This document shows, in pieces, positions 1 to 9,500 of a stretch of DNA of 24,720 nt. The stretch spans positions 1-24,720 of the forward strand of contig DASPJX010000292.1 of NCBI GenBank assembly GCA_035628395.1, in the 5' to 3' direction. The notes beneath the pieces are model-generated. The model did no database searches, was not told where the DNA came from, and saw nothing but the letters and a program-made list of their open reading frames with translations. The stretch is from UBA4615 sp035628395 (GTDB lineage: Bacteria > Pseudomonadota > Gammaproteobacteria > Burkholderiales > Burkholderiaceae_E). Every line of letters begins with the position of its first letter. Within the stretch, counting starts at the first letter, position 1. The position numbers and the translations under genes were made by a program.

Positions 1-48
1 GGCGGCGCCGCGGCCCGAGCGCGGGGCGGCGCCGCGGCCCGAGCGCGG
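1..48. repeat. 24-bp perfect tandem duplication
   Basis: Positions 1-24 and 25-48 are identical, base for base. The array may continue to the left of the window. The unit is pure GC except for one A. It lies upstream of the dehydratase gene and of its candidate -10 box, so it is not coding for that gene. Whether it belongs to the end of an upstream gene cannot be seen. Confidence 0.9.
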
Positions 49-107
49 GCGTGCGGCTCGCGGCGACGCCGGCGGCACGCGGCATCGGGCTCCGGGCCCC
101 GGCGCGC

Positions 108-113
108 GATAAT
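108..113 (+). promoter_or_regulatory. candidate -10 element of the dehydratase gene
   Basis: GATAAT sits inside an otherwise AT-free stretch, 50 bases before the ATG at 164. It matches the sigma-70 -10 consensus TATAAT at five of six bases. No convincing -35 hexamer is visible about 17 bases upstream. The same GATAATCG context recurs ahead of the thiolase gene at 17547. Confidence 0.35.
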
Positions 114-163
114 CGCCCACCGGGCCGCGCGTCGCGTGCCCCCGAAGAGAGAAGCCCTCCGCC

Positions 164-1699
164 ATGAGCACCACCGTCCAGGTCATCAGGAAGCCCGTGC
201 TGCGGCTCAGCCCGCTCGACGACGTCGTCATCGCCGCCCGGCCGCTCGGCCCGGGCACGCGCATCGCCGAGGAAGGCACGGTGTGCCTCGACGCGGTGCC
301 GCCGGGCCACAAGCTCGCGGTGCGCGCGGTCGCGAAGGGCCAGCCGGTGCGCCGCTACGGCCAGATCATCGGCTTCGCGACCGCCGACATCCTGCCGGGC
401 CAGCACGTGCACTCGCACAACCTCGCCTTCGACACCTTCGAGCGCGACCACGCGGTCGGCGTCGACGCGAAGCCGACCGCCTACGCGAAGGAGCCCGCGA
501 CCTTCATGGGCTACCGGCGCCCGGACGGCCGCGTCGCGACGCGCAACTACATCGGCGTGCTGTCGACGGTGAACTGCTCGGCGAGCGTCTCGAAGTTCGT
601 CGCCCAGCACTTCACGCCCGAGCGGCTCGCCGCGTACCCGAACGTCGACGGCATCGTGCCGATCACCCACAGCGTCGGCTGCGGGATGGACTCCAACGGC
701 AAGGGCATGGACGTGCTCCGCCGCACGATCGCCGGCTACGTGCGCCACGCGAACTTCGCGGGCATCGTGATCATCGGCCTCGGCTGCGAGGGCAACCAGA
801 TGGACGCGCTGTTCACCGCGCAGCAGCTCGAGGCCTCGCCGCTGCTGAAGCCGCTGATCATCCAGGACGCCGGCGGCACCCGGAAGACCGTCGCCGCGGC
901 CGTCGAGGCGATCGAGGCGATGCTGCCGCAGGCGAACGCGGTCTCGCGCAGCCGCGTGCCCGCGAGCCACCTGACGATCGGGCTGCAGTGCGGCGGCAGC
1001 GACGGCTACTCGGGCATCACCGCGAACCCGGCGCTGGGCGCGGCCTGCGACCTGCTGGTCGCGCACGGCGGCACGGTGATCCTGTCGGAGACGCCGGAGA
1101 TCTACGGCGCCGAGCACCTGCTCACGCGACGCGCGGTCTCGCCGGCGGTGGCCGACAAGCTGCTCGCCCGCATCCGGTGGTGGGAAGGGTACTGCGAGCG
1201 CAACGAGGGCTCGATGGACAACAACCCGTCGCCGGGCAACAAGGCGGGCGGGCTGACGACGATCCTCGAGAAGTCGCTCGGCGCGGTCGCCAAGGGCGGC
1301 ACGACGAACCTCGTCGACGTCTACGAGTACGCCGAGCCGGTCGTCGCGAAGGGCTTCGTCTACATGGACACGCCCGGCTACGACCCGGTGTCGGCCACCG
1401 GGCAGGTCGCCGGCGGCGCGAACCTCGTGTGCTTCACGACCGGCCGCGGCTCGGTCTACGGCTGCAAGCCGAGCCCGTCGATCAAGCTCGCGACCAACAC
1501 GCCGCTCTACGAGCGGATGACCGACGACATGGACGTCAACTGCGGCGACATCGTCGACGGCGGCGTGTCGGTGCAGCAGAAGGGCCGGGAGATCTTCGAG
1601 ACGATCCTGCGCGTGGCCTCCGGTGAGCCCTCGAAGTCCGAGGCGCTCGGCATCGGCCAGGAGGAGTTCGTGCCCTGGTACCTGGGCGCGGTGATGTGA
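164..1699 (+). CDS. UxaA/GarD-family sugar-acid dehydratase (altronate or galactarate type)
   Basis: The 511-residue product matches the UxaA family, iron-dependent lyases that remove water from hexaric or hexonic acids (D-altronate or D-galactarate) to give 2-keto-3-deoxy acids. The first ~95 residues form the SAF domain, ending in the family motif GQHVHSHN. The UxaA core follows, with HSVGCGM near residue 171, IIGLGCEGNQ near 203, GLQCGGSDGYSGITANP near 271 and NPSPGNKAGG near 354. The conserved cysteines in these motifs are the expected metal-site ligands. Length agrees with E. coli UxaA (495) and GarD (523). The ATG at 164 fits the start of the SAF domain. The stretch NEGSMDNNPS recalls GarD, whereas HVHSHN and SGITANP occur in UxaA, so the substrate is left open. 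No uxa or gar partner genes are in view. The gene is convergent with the sensor kinase, 28 bases away. Confidence 0.9.
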   Translation: MSTTVQVIRKPVLRLSPLDDVVIAARPLGPGTRIAEEGTVCLDAVPPGHKLAVRAVAKGQPVRRYGQIIGFATADILPGQHVHSHNLAFDTFERDHAVGVDAKPTAYAKEPATFMGYRRPDGRVATRNYIGVLSTVNCSASVSKFVAQHFTPERLAAYPNVDGIVPITHSVGCGMDSNGKGMDVLRRTIAGYVRHANFAGIVIIGLGCEGNQMDALFTAQQLEASPLLKPLIIQDAGGTRKTVAAAVEAIEAMLPQANAVSRSRVPASHLTIGLQCGGSDGYSGITANPALGAACDLLVAHGGTVILSETPEIYGAEHLLTRRAVSPAVADKLLARIRWWEGYCERNEGSMDNNPSPGNKAGGLTTILEKSLGAVAKGGTTNLVDVYEYAEPVVAKGFVYMDTPGYDPVSATGQVAGGANLVCFTTGRGSVYGCKPSPSIKLATNTPLYERMTDDMDVNCGDIVDGGVSVQQKGREIFETILRVASGEPSKSEALGIGQEEFVPWYLGAVM

Positions 1700-1727
1700 G
1701 ACGCGCGCGCCGGGGCCGGCGGGGCCG

Positions 1728-3227
1728 TCAGGCCGCCTCGGCCCGCGGCGCGACGGCCGCGGCCTGCGCCGCGGCGCCCTCGCCCGGCACCGCGGCGGCG
1801 AGCGGCAGCTCGAGCGTCACGCGGGTGCCGCGGCCGTCCGGCCCGGCCTCGATGCGGACCTCGCCGCCGTGGCCGCGGACGATGCCGGCGACGATCGCGA
1901 GGCCGAGCCCGGTGCCCGGCGTGCGGTCGAGCGCGCCGCCTCCTCCCGCCGCGCGTCCGCCGCGCTGGAATCGCTCGAGCACCCGCCTGCGGTCCTCGGG
2001 CGCGATGCCCGGCCCGTCGTCGGTGACGCGCACGCGGGCGACCCCGGCCCCGACGACGTCGACCGACACGGTGACCGAGGTGCCCGGCCCGCAGTGCCCG
2101 AGCGCGTTGTCCAGCAGGTTGCCGACCGCCTCGGCGAACAGCCCGGGATCGCCGAGCGCCTCGATCGGTGCGGCCGCGTCGGGCGCCTCGTCGAAGCCGA
2201 GGTCGATGCCGCGCCTCAGCGCCGCGGGCACCCAGTGCGCGGCCGCCTCGTGGACGAGCGCCCGCAGGTCGAAGCGGCGCGGCTCGGCGATCCGCGCCGC
2301 GGGCTCGGCGCGCGCGAGCGCGAGCATCTGCTGCGCGAGCCGCGCCGAGCGATCCGCCTCGCGCTGCAGCTCGCGCACGCGCAGCGCGAGGCGGTCCGGA
2401 TCGGTCTCGCGCGCGGCTTCGTCGGCGGCGAGCTTCAGCGCGGTGAGCGGCGTGCGCAGCTGGTGCGCGGCGTCGGCGATGAAGTCGCGCTGCGCGGCGA
2501 GCGCGTCGCGCAGCCGCAGCAGCAGCGCGTTGAGCGCGTGCGTGAGGGGCACCATCTCGGCGGGCAGCGCGCGGTCGTCGACCGGCTCGAGCGAGTGGTG
2601 GGTCTGCGCCTCGAGCGCGCTCGCCACCGTGCCGACCGGCGCGAGGAGCTTGCGCAGCGTGACCCGGATCACCGCGAGCGCGACCGCGAGCAGCACGAGC
2701 TGCGGCACGATCACCGACAGCAGCAGCTCGGCGGCGAGCGTCTGCCGCTTGCGCAGCGTCTCGGCGACCCGCACCTCGACCGCCTCCTCGCTGGTGCCGA
2801 CGGTGACCACCACGCTCGCCACGCGCACCGGGGCGCCGGCGATGCCGCCGAGCCAGAGCCGCGCCTGGCGCAGATGGTCGACGTCGGAGCGAGGGGCCGG
2901 GCCGGGTACCGAGGGATGGCCGGCGAGGTGCTCGCCCCCCGGGCCGATCACCTGGAACCAGGTCGTGTCGGCGGCGTCCCACTGCAGCAGCTGGCGCGCG
3001 GCCTCCGGCAGGTCGAGCGCCGCGCCGCCGCGCGCCGGCACGACGCGCTGCGCGAGCGCCTCGACCGAATCGACCAGCCACCGGTCGTGCACCGAGTCGG
3101 CGTGGTAGCGCGCGCCCACGTACGACAGCGCGCCCGAGGCGACGAACAGCGCGAGGATCGGCGGCACCAGCCGGCGCAGCAGACGGCTGCGCAGGCTCGG
3201 GCGCGGATCCGGCACGTCAGTCGTCAC
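1728..3227 (-). CDS. TctE-like two-component sensor histidine kinase
   Basis: This is a 499-residue inner-membrane kinase. A transmembrane helix lies at about residues 20-40, a periplasmic sensor domain at about 41-160, and a second helix at about 166-190. A HAMP-like linker, a dimerisation/phosphoacceptor domain with H255 in AAHQLRTP and a catalytic domain follow (N374 in NLLDNA, G1 box DDGPG at 403-407, G2 box GTGLGL at 438-443). The sensor domain ends in VRVAETLRKR, typical of the N-terminal domain of TctE/QseC kinases. The start is GTG at 3227, 11 bases inside the end of the response regulator gene; no later in-frame start precedes the first helix. It therefore forms one transcription unit with the regulator. 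TctE proteins classically sense tricarboxylates, but the divergent neighbour here is a metal efflux system, so the signal is uncertain. The last 25 residues are a low-complexity Ala-rich tail. Confidence 0.93.
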   Translation of the reverse strand: MTTDVPDPRPSLRSRLLRRLVPPILALFVASGALSYVGARYHADSVHDRWLVDSVEALAQRVVPARGGAALDLPEAARQLLQWDAADTTWFQVIGPGGEHLAGHPSVPGPAPRSDVDHLRQARLWLGGIAGAPVRVASVVVTVGTSEEAVEVRVAETLRKRQTLAAELLLSVIVPQLVLLAVALAVIRVTLRKLLAPVGTVASALEAQTHHSLEPVDDRALPAEMVPLTHALNALLLRLRDALAAQRDFIADAAHQLRTPLTALKLAADEAARETDPDRLALRVRELQREADRSARLAQQMLALARAEPAARIAEPRRFDLRALVHEAAAHWVPAALRRGIDLGFDEAPDAAAPIEALGDPGLFAEAVGNLLDNALGHCGPGTSVTVSVDVVGAGVARVRVTDDGPGIAPEDRRRVLERFQRGGRAAGGGGALDRTPGTGLGLAIVAGIVRGHGGEVRIEAGPDGRGTRVTLELPLAAAVPGEGAAAQAAAVAPRAEAA

Positions 3228-3903
3228 GGCTGCGCAGCAGGTAGCCGAACCCGCGGACCGTGTGGATCTCGGCGCCGCTGCCCTCGAGCTTGCGCCGCAG
3301 CCGGTGGACCATCACCTCGACCGCCTGGTCGGAGAGGTCCATCGCCGACGGGTCGTCGGTCGCGATCTCCTGGAGAACGCGCGCCTTGCCGACGACGCGC
3401 CCCGCGCGGCGCAGCAGCACGGCGAGCACGCCCGCCTCGCGCGGCGACAGCTCCATCGTCCGGTCGTCGAGGCGGGGGGCGGTCTCGTCCGGATGCAGCG
3501 ACAGGCGTCCGAGCCGCAGCACCAGGGGCGCGGCCGCGCGGCCGCGTCGCAGCAGCGCCCGCACGCGGGCCTCGAGCTCGACCAGATCGAAGGGCTTGAC
3601 GAGATAGTCGTCGGCGCCGGCGTCGAGCCCGAGCACGCGATCCGACACCGCGTCGCGCGCGGTCAGCAGCAGCACCGGCACGGCGTCGCCGCGGGCCCGC
3701 AGGCGGCGCAGCACGTCCAGGCCGTCGCGTCCGGGCAGGCCGATGTCGAGCACCACGGCGTCGAAGCCGCCGGGCGTCGAGGCGAGCGCCTCGTCGGCCG
3801 AGTCGCCGCGATCCGTCCAGCGGGCGGCCCAGCCCGAGCGCTCGAACGCCCGCAGCACGGGCTGCGCGATCCCGGGGTCGTCCTCGGCGAACAGCAGCCT
3901 CAT
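3217..3903 (-). CDS. OmpR-family response regulator
   Basis: The 228-residue DNA-binding regulator is partner of the overlapping sensor kinase. The receiver domain (residues 1-115) has the acidic pair D8/D9, the phosphoacceptor D53 in VVLDIGLPG, T81 and K103 in LVKPFD. The C-terminal winged-helix domain (about 130-226) shows LSPREAGVLAVLL, VEVMVHRLRRKL and VRGFGYLL, which are OmpR/PhoB hallmarks. Length is standard. The closest functional types are TctD, QseB and CzcR. It is transcribed divergently from the efflux operon, with 101 bases between the two starts and a direct-repeat motif in that gap. The expected roles are autoregulation and control of the efflux genes; this is inferred from position. 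Confidence 0.93.
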   Translation of the reverse strand: MRLLFAEDDPGIAQPVLRAFERSGWAARWTDRGDSADEALASTPGGFDAVVLDIGLPGRDGLDVLRRLRARGDAVPVLLLTARDAVSDRVLGLDAGADDYLVKPFDLVELEARVRALLRRGRAAAPLVLRLGRLSLHPDETAPRLDDRTMELSPREAGVLAVLLRRAGRVVGKARVLQEIATDDPSAMDLSDQAVEVMVHRLRRKLEGSGAEIHTVRGFGYLLRSRDD

Positions 3904-3940
3904 CGGGTCGCGGATGTCCCGCAGCCCGGTGGAGGACCCG

Positions 3941-3957
3941 CTGGAAGGGGACTGAAA
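3941..3957. promoter_or_regulatory. candidate response-regulator operator (direct repeat)
   Basis: CTGGAA at 3941-3946 and CTGAAA at 3952-3957 are direct repeats whose starts are 11 bases apart, one helical turn. This arrangement is typical of sites bound by tandem dimers of OmpR-family regulators; PmrA and QseB sites have the same 11-base period. It lies in the 101-base gap between the regulator gene and the efflux operon. No clear -10/-35 pair could be assigned in either direction. Confidence 0.4.
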
Positions 3958-4004
3958 GGATCGACGGCCATGATCGCGCTCCGCCCGAGTCTAGATCGTT
4001 CCGG

Positions 4005-5390
4005 ATGCCCTCATCAACGGCTGGCGCGCCGATCGCGCTGCTCGTCCTCGCCGGCCTCGCCGGCGTCCTCGCGCCGCCCGCCGCGGCCCGGCCGCTCGAT
4101 CCGCCCGCCGTCGCCGCGCCGTCCTCGGACGCCGGATGCGACGCGCCGCTGCCGGCCGTCGTCGGCTGGGCCGACGCGCAGCGCCGGCTCTCCGCGTGCA
4201 GCCCCGCGCTGCGGGTCGCCCGCCGCACGATCGACGCCGCGCGCGCCGACGTCGCCGTCGCCGGCCAGCGCCCGAACCCGACGCTGACCGTCGGCGTCGG
4301 CGACGTGTCGTCGCGCACCGGCCTCGGCGGCGGCGGACCGCTCGACAAGCAGCTCGACTACAGCGCCCGGCTCGACCAGCCGTTCGAGCGCGGCGGCAAG
4401 CGCGAGCTGCGCATCGAGGGCGCGGAGCACGCGTGGCGCTCGGCGGCCTGGAGCGCGGCCGACGTGCTGCGCCAGCAGCGGGCCGCGCTCGCGCAGGCGT
4501 GGATCGACCTGTGGGGCGCGCAGGAGCGCGTGCGGCTGCACGACGAGCTGACCGCGATCGTGGGCCGGGCGCTCGACGCGGCGCGCCGCCGGCTCAGGGC
4601 GGGCGACGTCGCCGCGGCCGACGTCGTGCGGATCGAGCTCGACGCGCAGCGCGCCGAGGCCGACCGTCTCGCCGCGCTCGGGGAGCTGGCGCGCGCGCGC
4701 GGCGAGGTCGCCGCCCTGCTCGCCGCACCCGGCGCGGCCGCGACGCTGCGCGCGGACGAGCCGTGGCCGGCGCTGCAGCGCATGCCCGAGCCCGCCGCGC
4801 CCGGCGAGGCCCTGCGCCCCGACCTGCTCGCCGCCCGGGCGCGCGTCGAGGCGATCGACGCGCAGTCGCGCCTCGCCCGCAGCCTGCGCGTGCGCGACGT
4901 GGGCGTCGGGCTGCAGGTGGACCGCTACGCGCCGCCCGCCGGCAACGGCTGGATCCTCGGCGCGTACGTGTCGGTGCCGCTCTTCGTCGCCCACCGGTAC
5001 GAGGGCGAGATCGCGCGCGCCGAGGCCGAGCGCGAGCTCGCCGTGGCGACGCGGGTGCGCCTCGAGCAGCAGGCGCTCGCCGACCTGCGCCGGTTCCTCG
5101 AGATCCGCGCCGCCGCCGCCGTGCGCCGCGAGCGGATCGAGCGCGACGCGCTGCCGGTCGCCGAGCGGGTGGCCGCGAACGCCGAGCTCGCCTGGCGGCG
5201 CGGCGCGGGCACCGTGCTGGAGCTGCTCGACGCGCTGCGCCAGCTGCGCGCGCTGCAGTTCGACGCCCTCGCCGCCCGACTCGACCTCGATCGGGCCGAC
5301 GCCGCCGCCCGCGCCGAGATGCTGACCGACGCCGCCGCGGCCGACCCCGTCTTCGGGGAATCGATCCGCATCGCACCGACCGCCCCGTGA
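4005..5390 (+). CDS. CzcC-like outer membrane efflux protein (TolC family)
   Basis: The 461-residue protein is the outer-membrane channel of a tripartite metal efflux pump. A signal peptide spans about residues 1-29 and ends at PPAAARP. The mature part shows two related OEP repeats with long amphipathic helices. The first contains AGQRPNPTLTVGVGD and the second has DVGVGLQVDRYAPPAGNGW and LGAYVSVPLF. Both halves end in Arg/Ala/Glu-rich coiled coil, e.g. ARAEAERELAVATRVRLE. Start ATG 4005 is chosen because an ATG at 3970 runs into a stop after eight codons. It is first of three co-directional genes encoding channel, adaptor and pump. The stop TGA at 5388-5390 overlaps a possible GTG start of the next gene. 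CzcC is the closest type because of the partner genes; substrate specificity resides in the pump. Confidence 0.9.
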   Translation: MPSSTAGAPIALLVLAGLAGVLAPPAAARPLDPPAVAAPSSDAGCDAPLPAVVGWADAQRRLSACSPALRVARRTIDAARADVAVAGQRPNPTLTVGVGDVSSRTGLGGGGPLDKQLDYSARLDQPFERGGKRELRIEGAEHAWRSAAWSAADVLRQQRAALAQAWIDLWGAQERVRLHDELTAIVGRALDAARRRLRAGDVAAADVVRIELDAQRAEADRLAALGELARARGEVAALLAAPGAAATLRADEPWPALQRMPEPAAPGEALRPDLLAARARVEAIDAQSRLARSLRVRDVGVGLQVDRYAPPAGNGWILGAYVSVPLFVAHRYEGEIARAEAERELAVATRVRLEQQALADLRRFLEIRAAAAVRRERIERDALPVAERVAANAELAWRRGAGTVLELLDALRQLRALQFDALAARLDLDRADAAARAEMLTDAAAADPVFGESIRIAPTAP

Positions 5391-5398
5391 GCGCCCGA

Positions 5399-6586
5399 AT
5401 GGCCCGTCCCCTCCCCCGTTCCCGCCGTCCCCTTTCGCGCGCGGGCGCCGTCCTGCTGATCGTCGCGGTCCTGGCCGGATGCGGCGCCGAGCCGCCGCAG
5501 GCCGCCCAGCCGACCGGCCCCCGGATCAGCGGCACCACCGTCAGCTTCGACCAGCGGCCCGAGGGCATCCGGACCGCCCCGGTGCTGGATGCGGGCAGCA
5601 CCGCCCTGTCCCTGCCGGGGCGCCTCGCCTGGGACGAGGACCGGACGGTGCGCGTCGCCCCGCCGATCGGCGGACGCGTGCTGCGCGCGCTCGCGCAGGT
5701 CGGCGACACGGTGAAGGCCGGCGCCCCGCTCGCCGAGCTCGCCTCGCCCGACTTCGGTCAGGCGGTGGCCGACGGCCGGCGCGCGGACAGCGAGCTGCGG
5801 CTCGCCGAGGACACGCTCTCGCGGCTGCGCGAGCTCCACGAGGCCGGCCTGGTGCCGGCCAAGGACCTGCGCGAGGCCGAGGCGAGCGCGCGGCGCGCCT
5901 CGATCGAGCGCCAGCGCGCGCAGGCGCGCCTCGCCCAGCTCGGCGCCGCCGGCGGCTCGGGCGCGGGCTACGTGCTGCGCGCCCCGATCGCCGGCGTGGT
6001 CGTCGAGCGCTCGATCAACGCGGGGCAGGAGCTGCGCGCCGAGGCGGCGGGCTCGCTGTTCACGATCACCGATCCGACGCGGCTCTGGGCCTGGATCGAC
6101 GCGCCCGAGAGCGCGCTGCCGCAGCTCGCGCCGCTGCCGGCCGGCATGCCCTTCAAGGTGCGCAGCGGCGCCTGGGGCGATCGCGACTTCGACGCGCGGC
6201 TGCTCCGCACCGAGGACGCGATCGATCCGGCCTCGCGCACGTTCCGGCTGCGCCTCGCGGTCGAGAATCCGAAGCGGCTGCTGAAGGCCGAGATGTTCGT
6301 GACCGCGACCACCGAGCTGCCCGAGGACCGGCGCCAGCAGCAGGTCGAGGAGATGCCCGCCTCCGCCGTGCTGCTGATCGACGGACGACGCCACGTGTTC
6401 GTCGAGGACGGCCGGAACGCGTTCAGGCGACTGGAGGTGCAGGTCGTGCGCGACCTGCCCGGACGCGTCGGCGTGATCGGGCTCGACCCCGGGCAGCGGG
6501 TCGTCGTCGAGGGCAACCTGTACCTGCAGCAGATCCTCGCGCGGCGGGGCGATCCGGCCCAGGCGAACGCGGGGACGCCGCGATGA
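5399..6586 (+). CDS. CzcB/CusB-like membrane fusion protein, lipoprotein
   Basis: The 395-residue periplasmic adaptor links the RND pump to the outer membrane channel. The N-terminus has a lipoprotein signal with lipobox LAGC (acylated C28). It is followed by a biotinyl-lipoyl-like half motif (PPIGGRVLRALAQVGDTVKAG), an alpha-hairpin of about 55 residues (DSELRLAEDTLSRLRELHEAG onward) and the second lipoyl half, YVLRAPIAGVVVERSINAGQ. A beta-barrel domain and a C-terminal membrane-proximal domain (VGVIGLDPGQRVVVEGN) complete it. There is no His-rich metal-binding extension. ATG 5399 is preferred. An in-frame GTG at 5387 would overlap the upstream stop as GTGA and add four residues; neither has a clear Shine-Dalgarno. 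The stop overlaps the pump start as ATGA, indicating translational coupling. Confidence 0.9.
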   Translation: MARPLPRSRRPLSRAGAVLLIVAVLAGCGAEPPQAAQPTGPRISGTTVSFDQRPEGIRTAPVLDAGSTALSLPGRLAWDEDRTVRVAPPIGGRVLRALAQVGDTVKAGAPLAELASPDFGQAVADGRRADSELRLAEDTLSRLRELHEAGLVPAKDLREAEASARRASIERQRAQARLAQLGAAGGSGAGYVLRAPIAGVVVERSINAGQELRAEAAGSLFTITDPTRLWAWIDAPESALPQLAPLPAGMPFKVRSGAWGDRDFDARLLRTEDAIDPASRTFRLRLAVENPKRLLKAEMFVTATTELPEDRRQQQVEEMPASAVLLIDGRRHVFVEDGRNAFRRLEVQVVRDLPGRVGVIGLDPGQRVVVEGNLYLQQILARRGDPAQANAGTPR

Positions 6587-9500
6587 TCGCGCGCATCGTC
6601 CGGTTCGCGCTGTACCAGCCGCTGCTCGTGGTGCTCTCGCTCGCGGTGTTCGTCGGCGGCGGCTTCGTCGCCTTCGACAACCTCCCGATCGAGGCGTTCC
6701 CGGACGTCTCGGACACGCAGGTCACGGTGATCGCGCTGCACCCGGGCCGGGCCGCCGAGGAGGTCGAGCGGCAGGTGACGCTGCCGATCGAGGTGGCGCT
6801 GTCCGGCGTGCCGGACTCGGTGCGGCTCTTCTCGCACACGCAGTTCGGCCTGTCGTTCACGGTGATCACCTTCAACGACCGGCCGAACGACCAGCTCGCG
6901 CGCCAGCGGGTCAACGAGCGGCTGCAGAACCTCGGCCTGCCCGAGGGCGTCGAGCTCCGCGTCCAGCCGCCGCAGACCGCGATCGGCGAGATCGTCCGCT
7001 TCCGGCTGCGCGGCGACGGCCACTCGCCGCAGCAGCTGCGCGAGATCCAGGACTGGATCGTCGAGAAGCAGATCCGCAAGGTCCCGGGCGTCGCCGACCT
7101 CGTGACGATGGGCGGCACGATCAAGCAGTACGAGGTCAATCCCGACATGGCGCGGCTGCGCGACCACGGCCTGTCGCTCGGGCAGCTGTTCGCCGCGCTG
7201 CAGCGCGCGAACTCCAACGCGGGCGGCGGCGCGGTGACGCGGGGCGCCCAGCAGTACCTGATCCGCTCGATCGGCGAGCTGCGCAGCTCGGCCGACATCG
7301 GCAACGTGATGGTCGCCGTCCACAAGGGCGTGCCGGTGCTGGTGAAGGACGTGGCGGACGTCCGGGTGGGCGGCGCCCCCGCGCAGGGGCTGGTCGGCCA
7401 GACGATCGAGGGACGCGACGACGACGACATCGTCAACGGCATCGTCGTGATGAGGAAGGGCGAGAACCCGTCGCGCGTGCTCGCGGCGCTGAAGGAGCGC
7501 ATCGACGAGGTCAACCGCAGCCACCTGCCGCGCGGCGTCGAGATCGTCCCGTACTACGACCGGTCGTGGCTGATCGACCGCACGCTGCGCACGGTGTTCG
7601 GCAACCTGCTCGAGGGCGCGGTGCTGGTGTGCGCGGTGCTCGTGCTGTTCCTGACGAACCTGCGGGCGGCGCTGATCGTGGCCGCCGTGATCCCGCTGTC
7701 GCTGCTCGCGACCTTCCTCGGGCTGACCGTCGTGGGCATCCCGGCGAACCTGCTGTCGCTGGGCGCGATGGACTTCGGGATCATCGTCGACGGCGCGGTG
7801 ATCGTCGTCGAGAACATCTTCCGCCGGCTCGGGCAGCTGCGCGACGACGAGGTCCACGACCCCGCGGTGCGCCGGGCCGCGGTGCTCGAGGCCGCGGTCG
7901 AGGTCGGCCGGCCGACGCTGTTCTCGATGCTGATCATCATCGTCGCGCACGTGCCGATCTTCACGCTCCAGCGCCACGAGGGCCGGATCTTCTCGCCGAT
8001 GGCCTGGACGGTCAGCTCGGCGCTGGTGGGCTCGCTGATCCTGTCGCTGACGGTGGTGCCGCTCGCCTGCGCGTGGTTCCTGCGCCGGGTGCCGCACGGC
8101 GACAACCGGGTGGTGCGGTTCGCGAAGGCCCGGTACGCGGCCGTGCTGGACGTCGCGCTCGCCCGCCGGCGCGCCGTCGTGGCCGCCGCGCTGCTCGCGC
8201 TCGCCGGCGCCGGCGTGGTCGCGACCCGGCTCGGCAGCGAGTTCCTGCCCGAGCTCAACGAGGGCTCGATCTGGGTGAACGTGACGCTCGCGCCGTCGAT
8301 CTCGCCCGAGGCGGCGCAGCGCTCGGTGCGGGCGATCCGCGGCGCGATCGCGACCGTGCCCGAGGTCGCCTCGGTGATCTCGAAGGCCGGGCGGCCCGAC
8401 GACGGCACCGATCCGAAGATCTTCAACGGCGCCGAGTTCTTCGTCGAGATGAAGCCCGAGACGTCGTGGCGCGCGGGCGCGACCAAGGCGTCGCTGGTGC
8501 GCGAGATGGAGGCCGCGATCGGCGTGCTGCCCGGCCTCGAGCCGAGCTTCTCGCAGCCGATCCGCGACAACGTGCTCGAGAGCATCTCGCAGATCGACGG
8601 CCAGATCGTCATCAAGGTGCAGGGGGACGACTCCGAGACGCTGAAGCGGATCGCGCGCGCCATCCGCCGCGAGATCGCGACGGTGCCCGGCGTGACGCGC
8701 AGCTTCGTCGATCGCGACGGCCAGCTGCCGCAGTTCCGGATCGACATCGACCGCGCGACCGCGGCGCGCTACGGCGTGAACGTCGCCGACCTGCAGGAGG
8801 TCGTCGAGTCCGCGCTCGCCGGCCGCGCGACGTCCGAGCTGTGGGAGGGCGAGCGCCACTTCTCGGTCGTGGTCCGGCTCAATCCCGAGCAGCGCGAGCT
8901 CACGCGGCTGCCGGACGTGCTCGTCGGCAGCGCGAGCGGCGCGCCGGTGCCGCTGTCGCAGCTCGCGACCTTCCGGATGACCGAGGGCGCGATGAACATC
9001 TCGCGCGAGAACGGGCAGCGGGTCGCGGCGATCGGCGTGTTCATCCGCGACCGCGACATGGGGAGCGTGGTGGCCGACATGCAGCGGCGCGTCGACGCGA
9101 CGGTGTCGCTGCCGGCCGGCTACCGGCTCGCCTGGTCCGGCGAGTTCGAGAACCAGCAGCGCGCGATGGCGCGTCTGTCCTGGGTCGTGCCGCTGTCGAT
9201 CCTGCTGATCTTCCTGCTGCTGTTCGACGCGTTCAAGTCGCTGGCGAGCGCCGCGCTGATCGTCGCGAACATCCCGCTCGCGATGATCGGCGGGATCGTC
9301 GCGCTGTGGGCGACGGGCATCGCGCTGTCGGTGTCGGCCGCGATCGGCTTCATCGCGCTGTTCGGGCAGGCGGTGCTGAACGGCGTGGTGATGGTGTCGG
9401 ACTTCAACGCGCGCTGCGCGGGCCTCGTCGATCCGGACGAGATCCGCGCGGCGGTGCGCGAGGGCGCGCTGATGCGGCTGCGCACCGTGCTGATGACCGC

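Noticed and set aside
136..1626. Plus-strand frame overlapping the UxaA-family gene
   Set aside because: Arg-rich shadow frame. The frame starting at 164 matches the UxaA family along its whole length.
1700..1727. Terminator between the convergent dehydratase and sensor kinase genes
   Set aside because: The 28 bases are GC-rich, but I could not find a true inverted repeat with a stable stem or a T-run.
5387..5398. GTG start overlapping the CzcC-like stop as the start of the adaptor gene
   Set aside because: Possible (GTGA coupling), but the ATG at 5399 gives an ordinary lipoprotein signal. The difference is four residues and cannot be settled by sequence; ATG is preferred.
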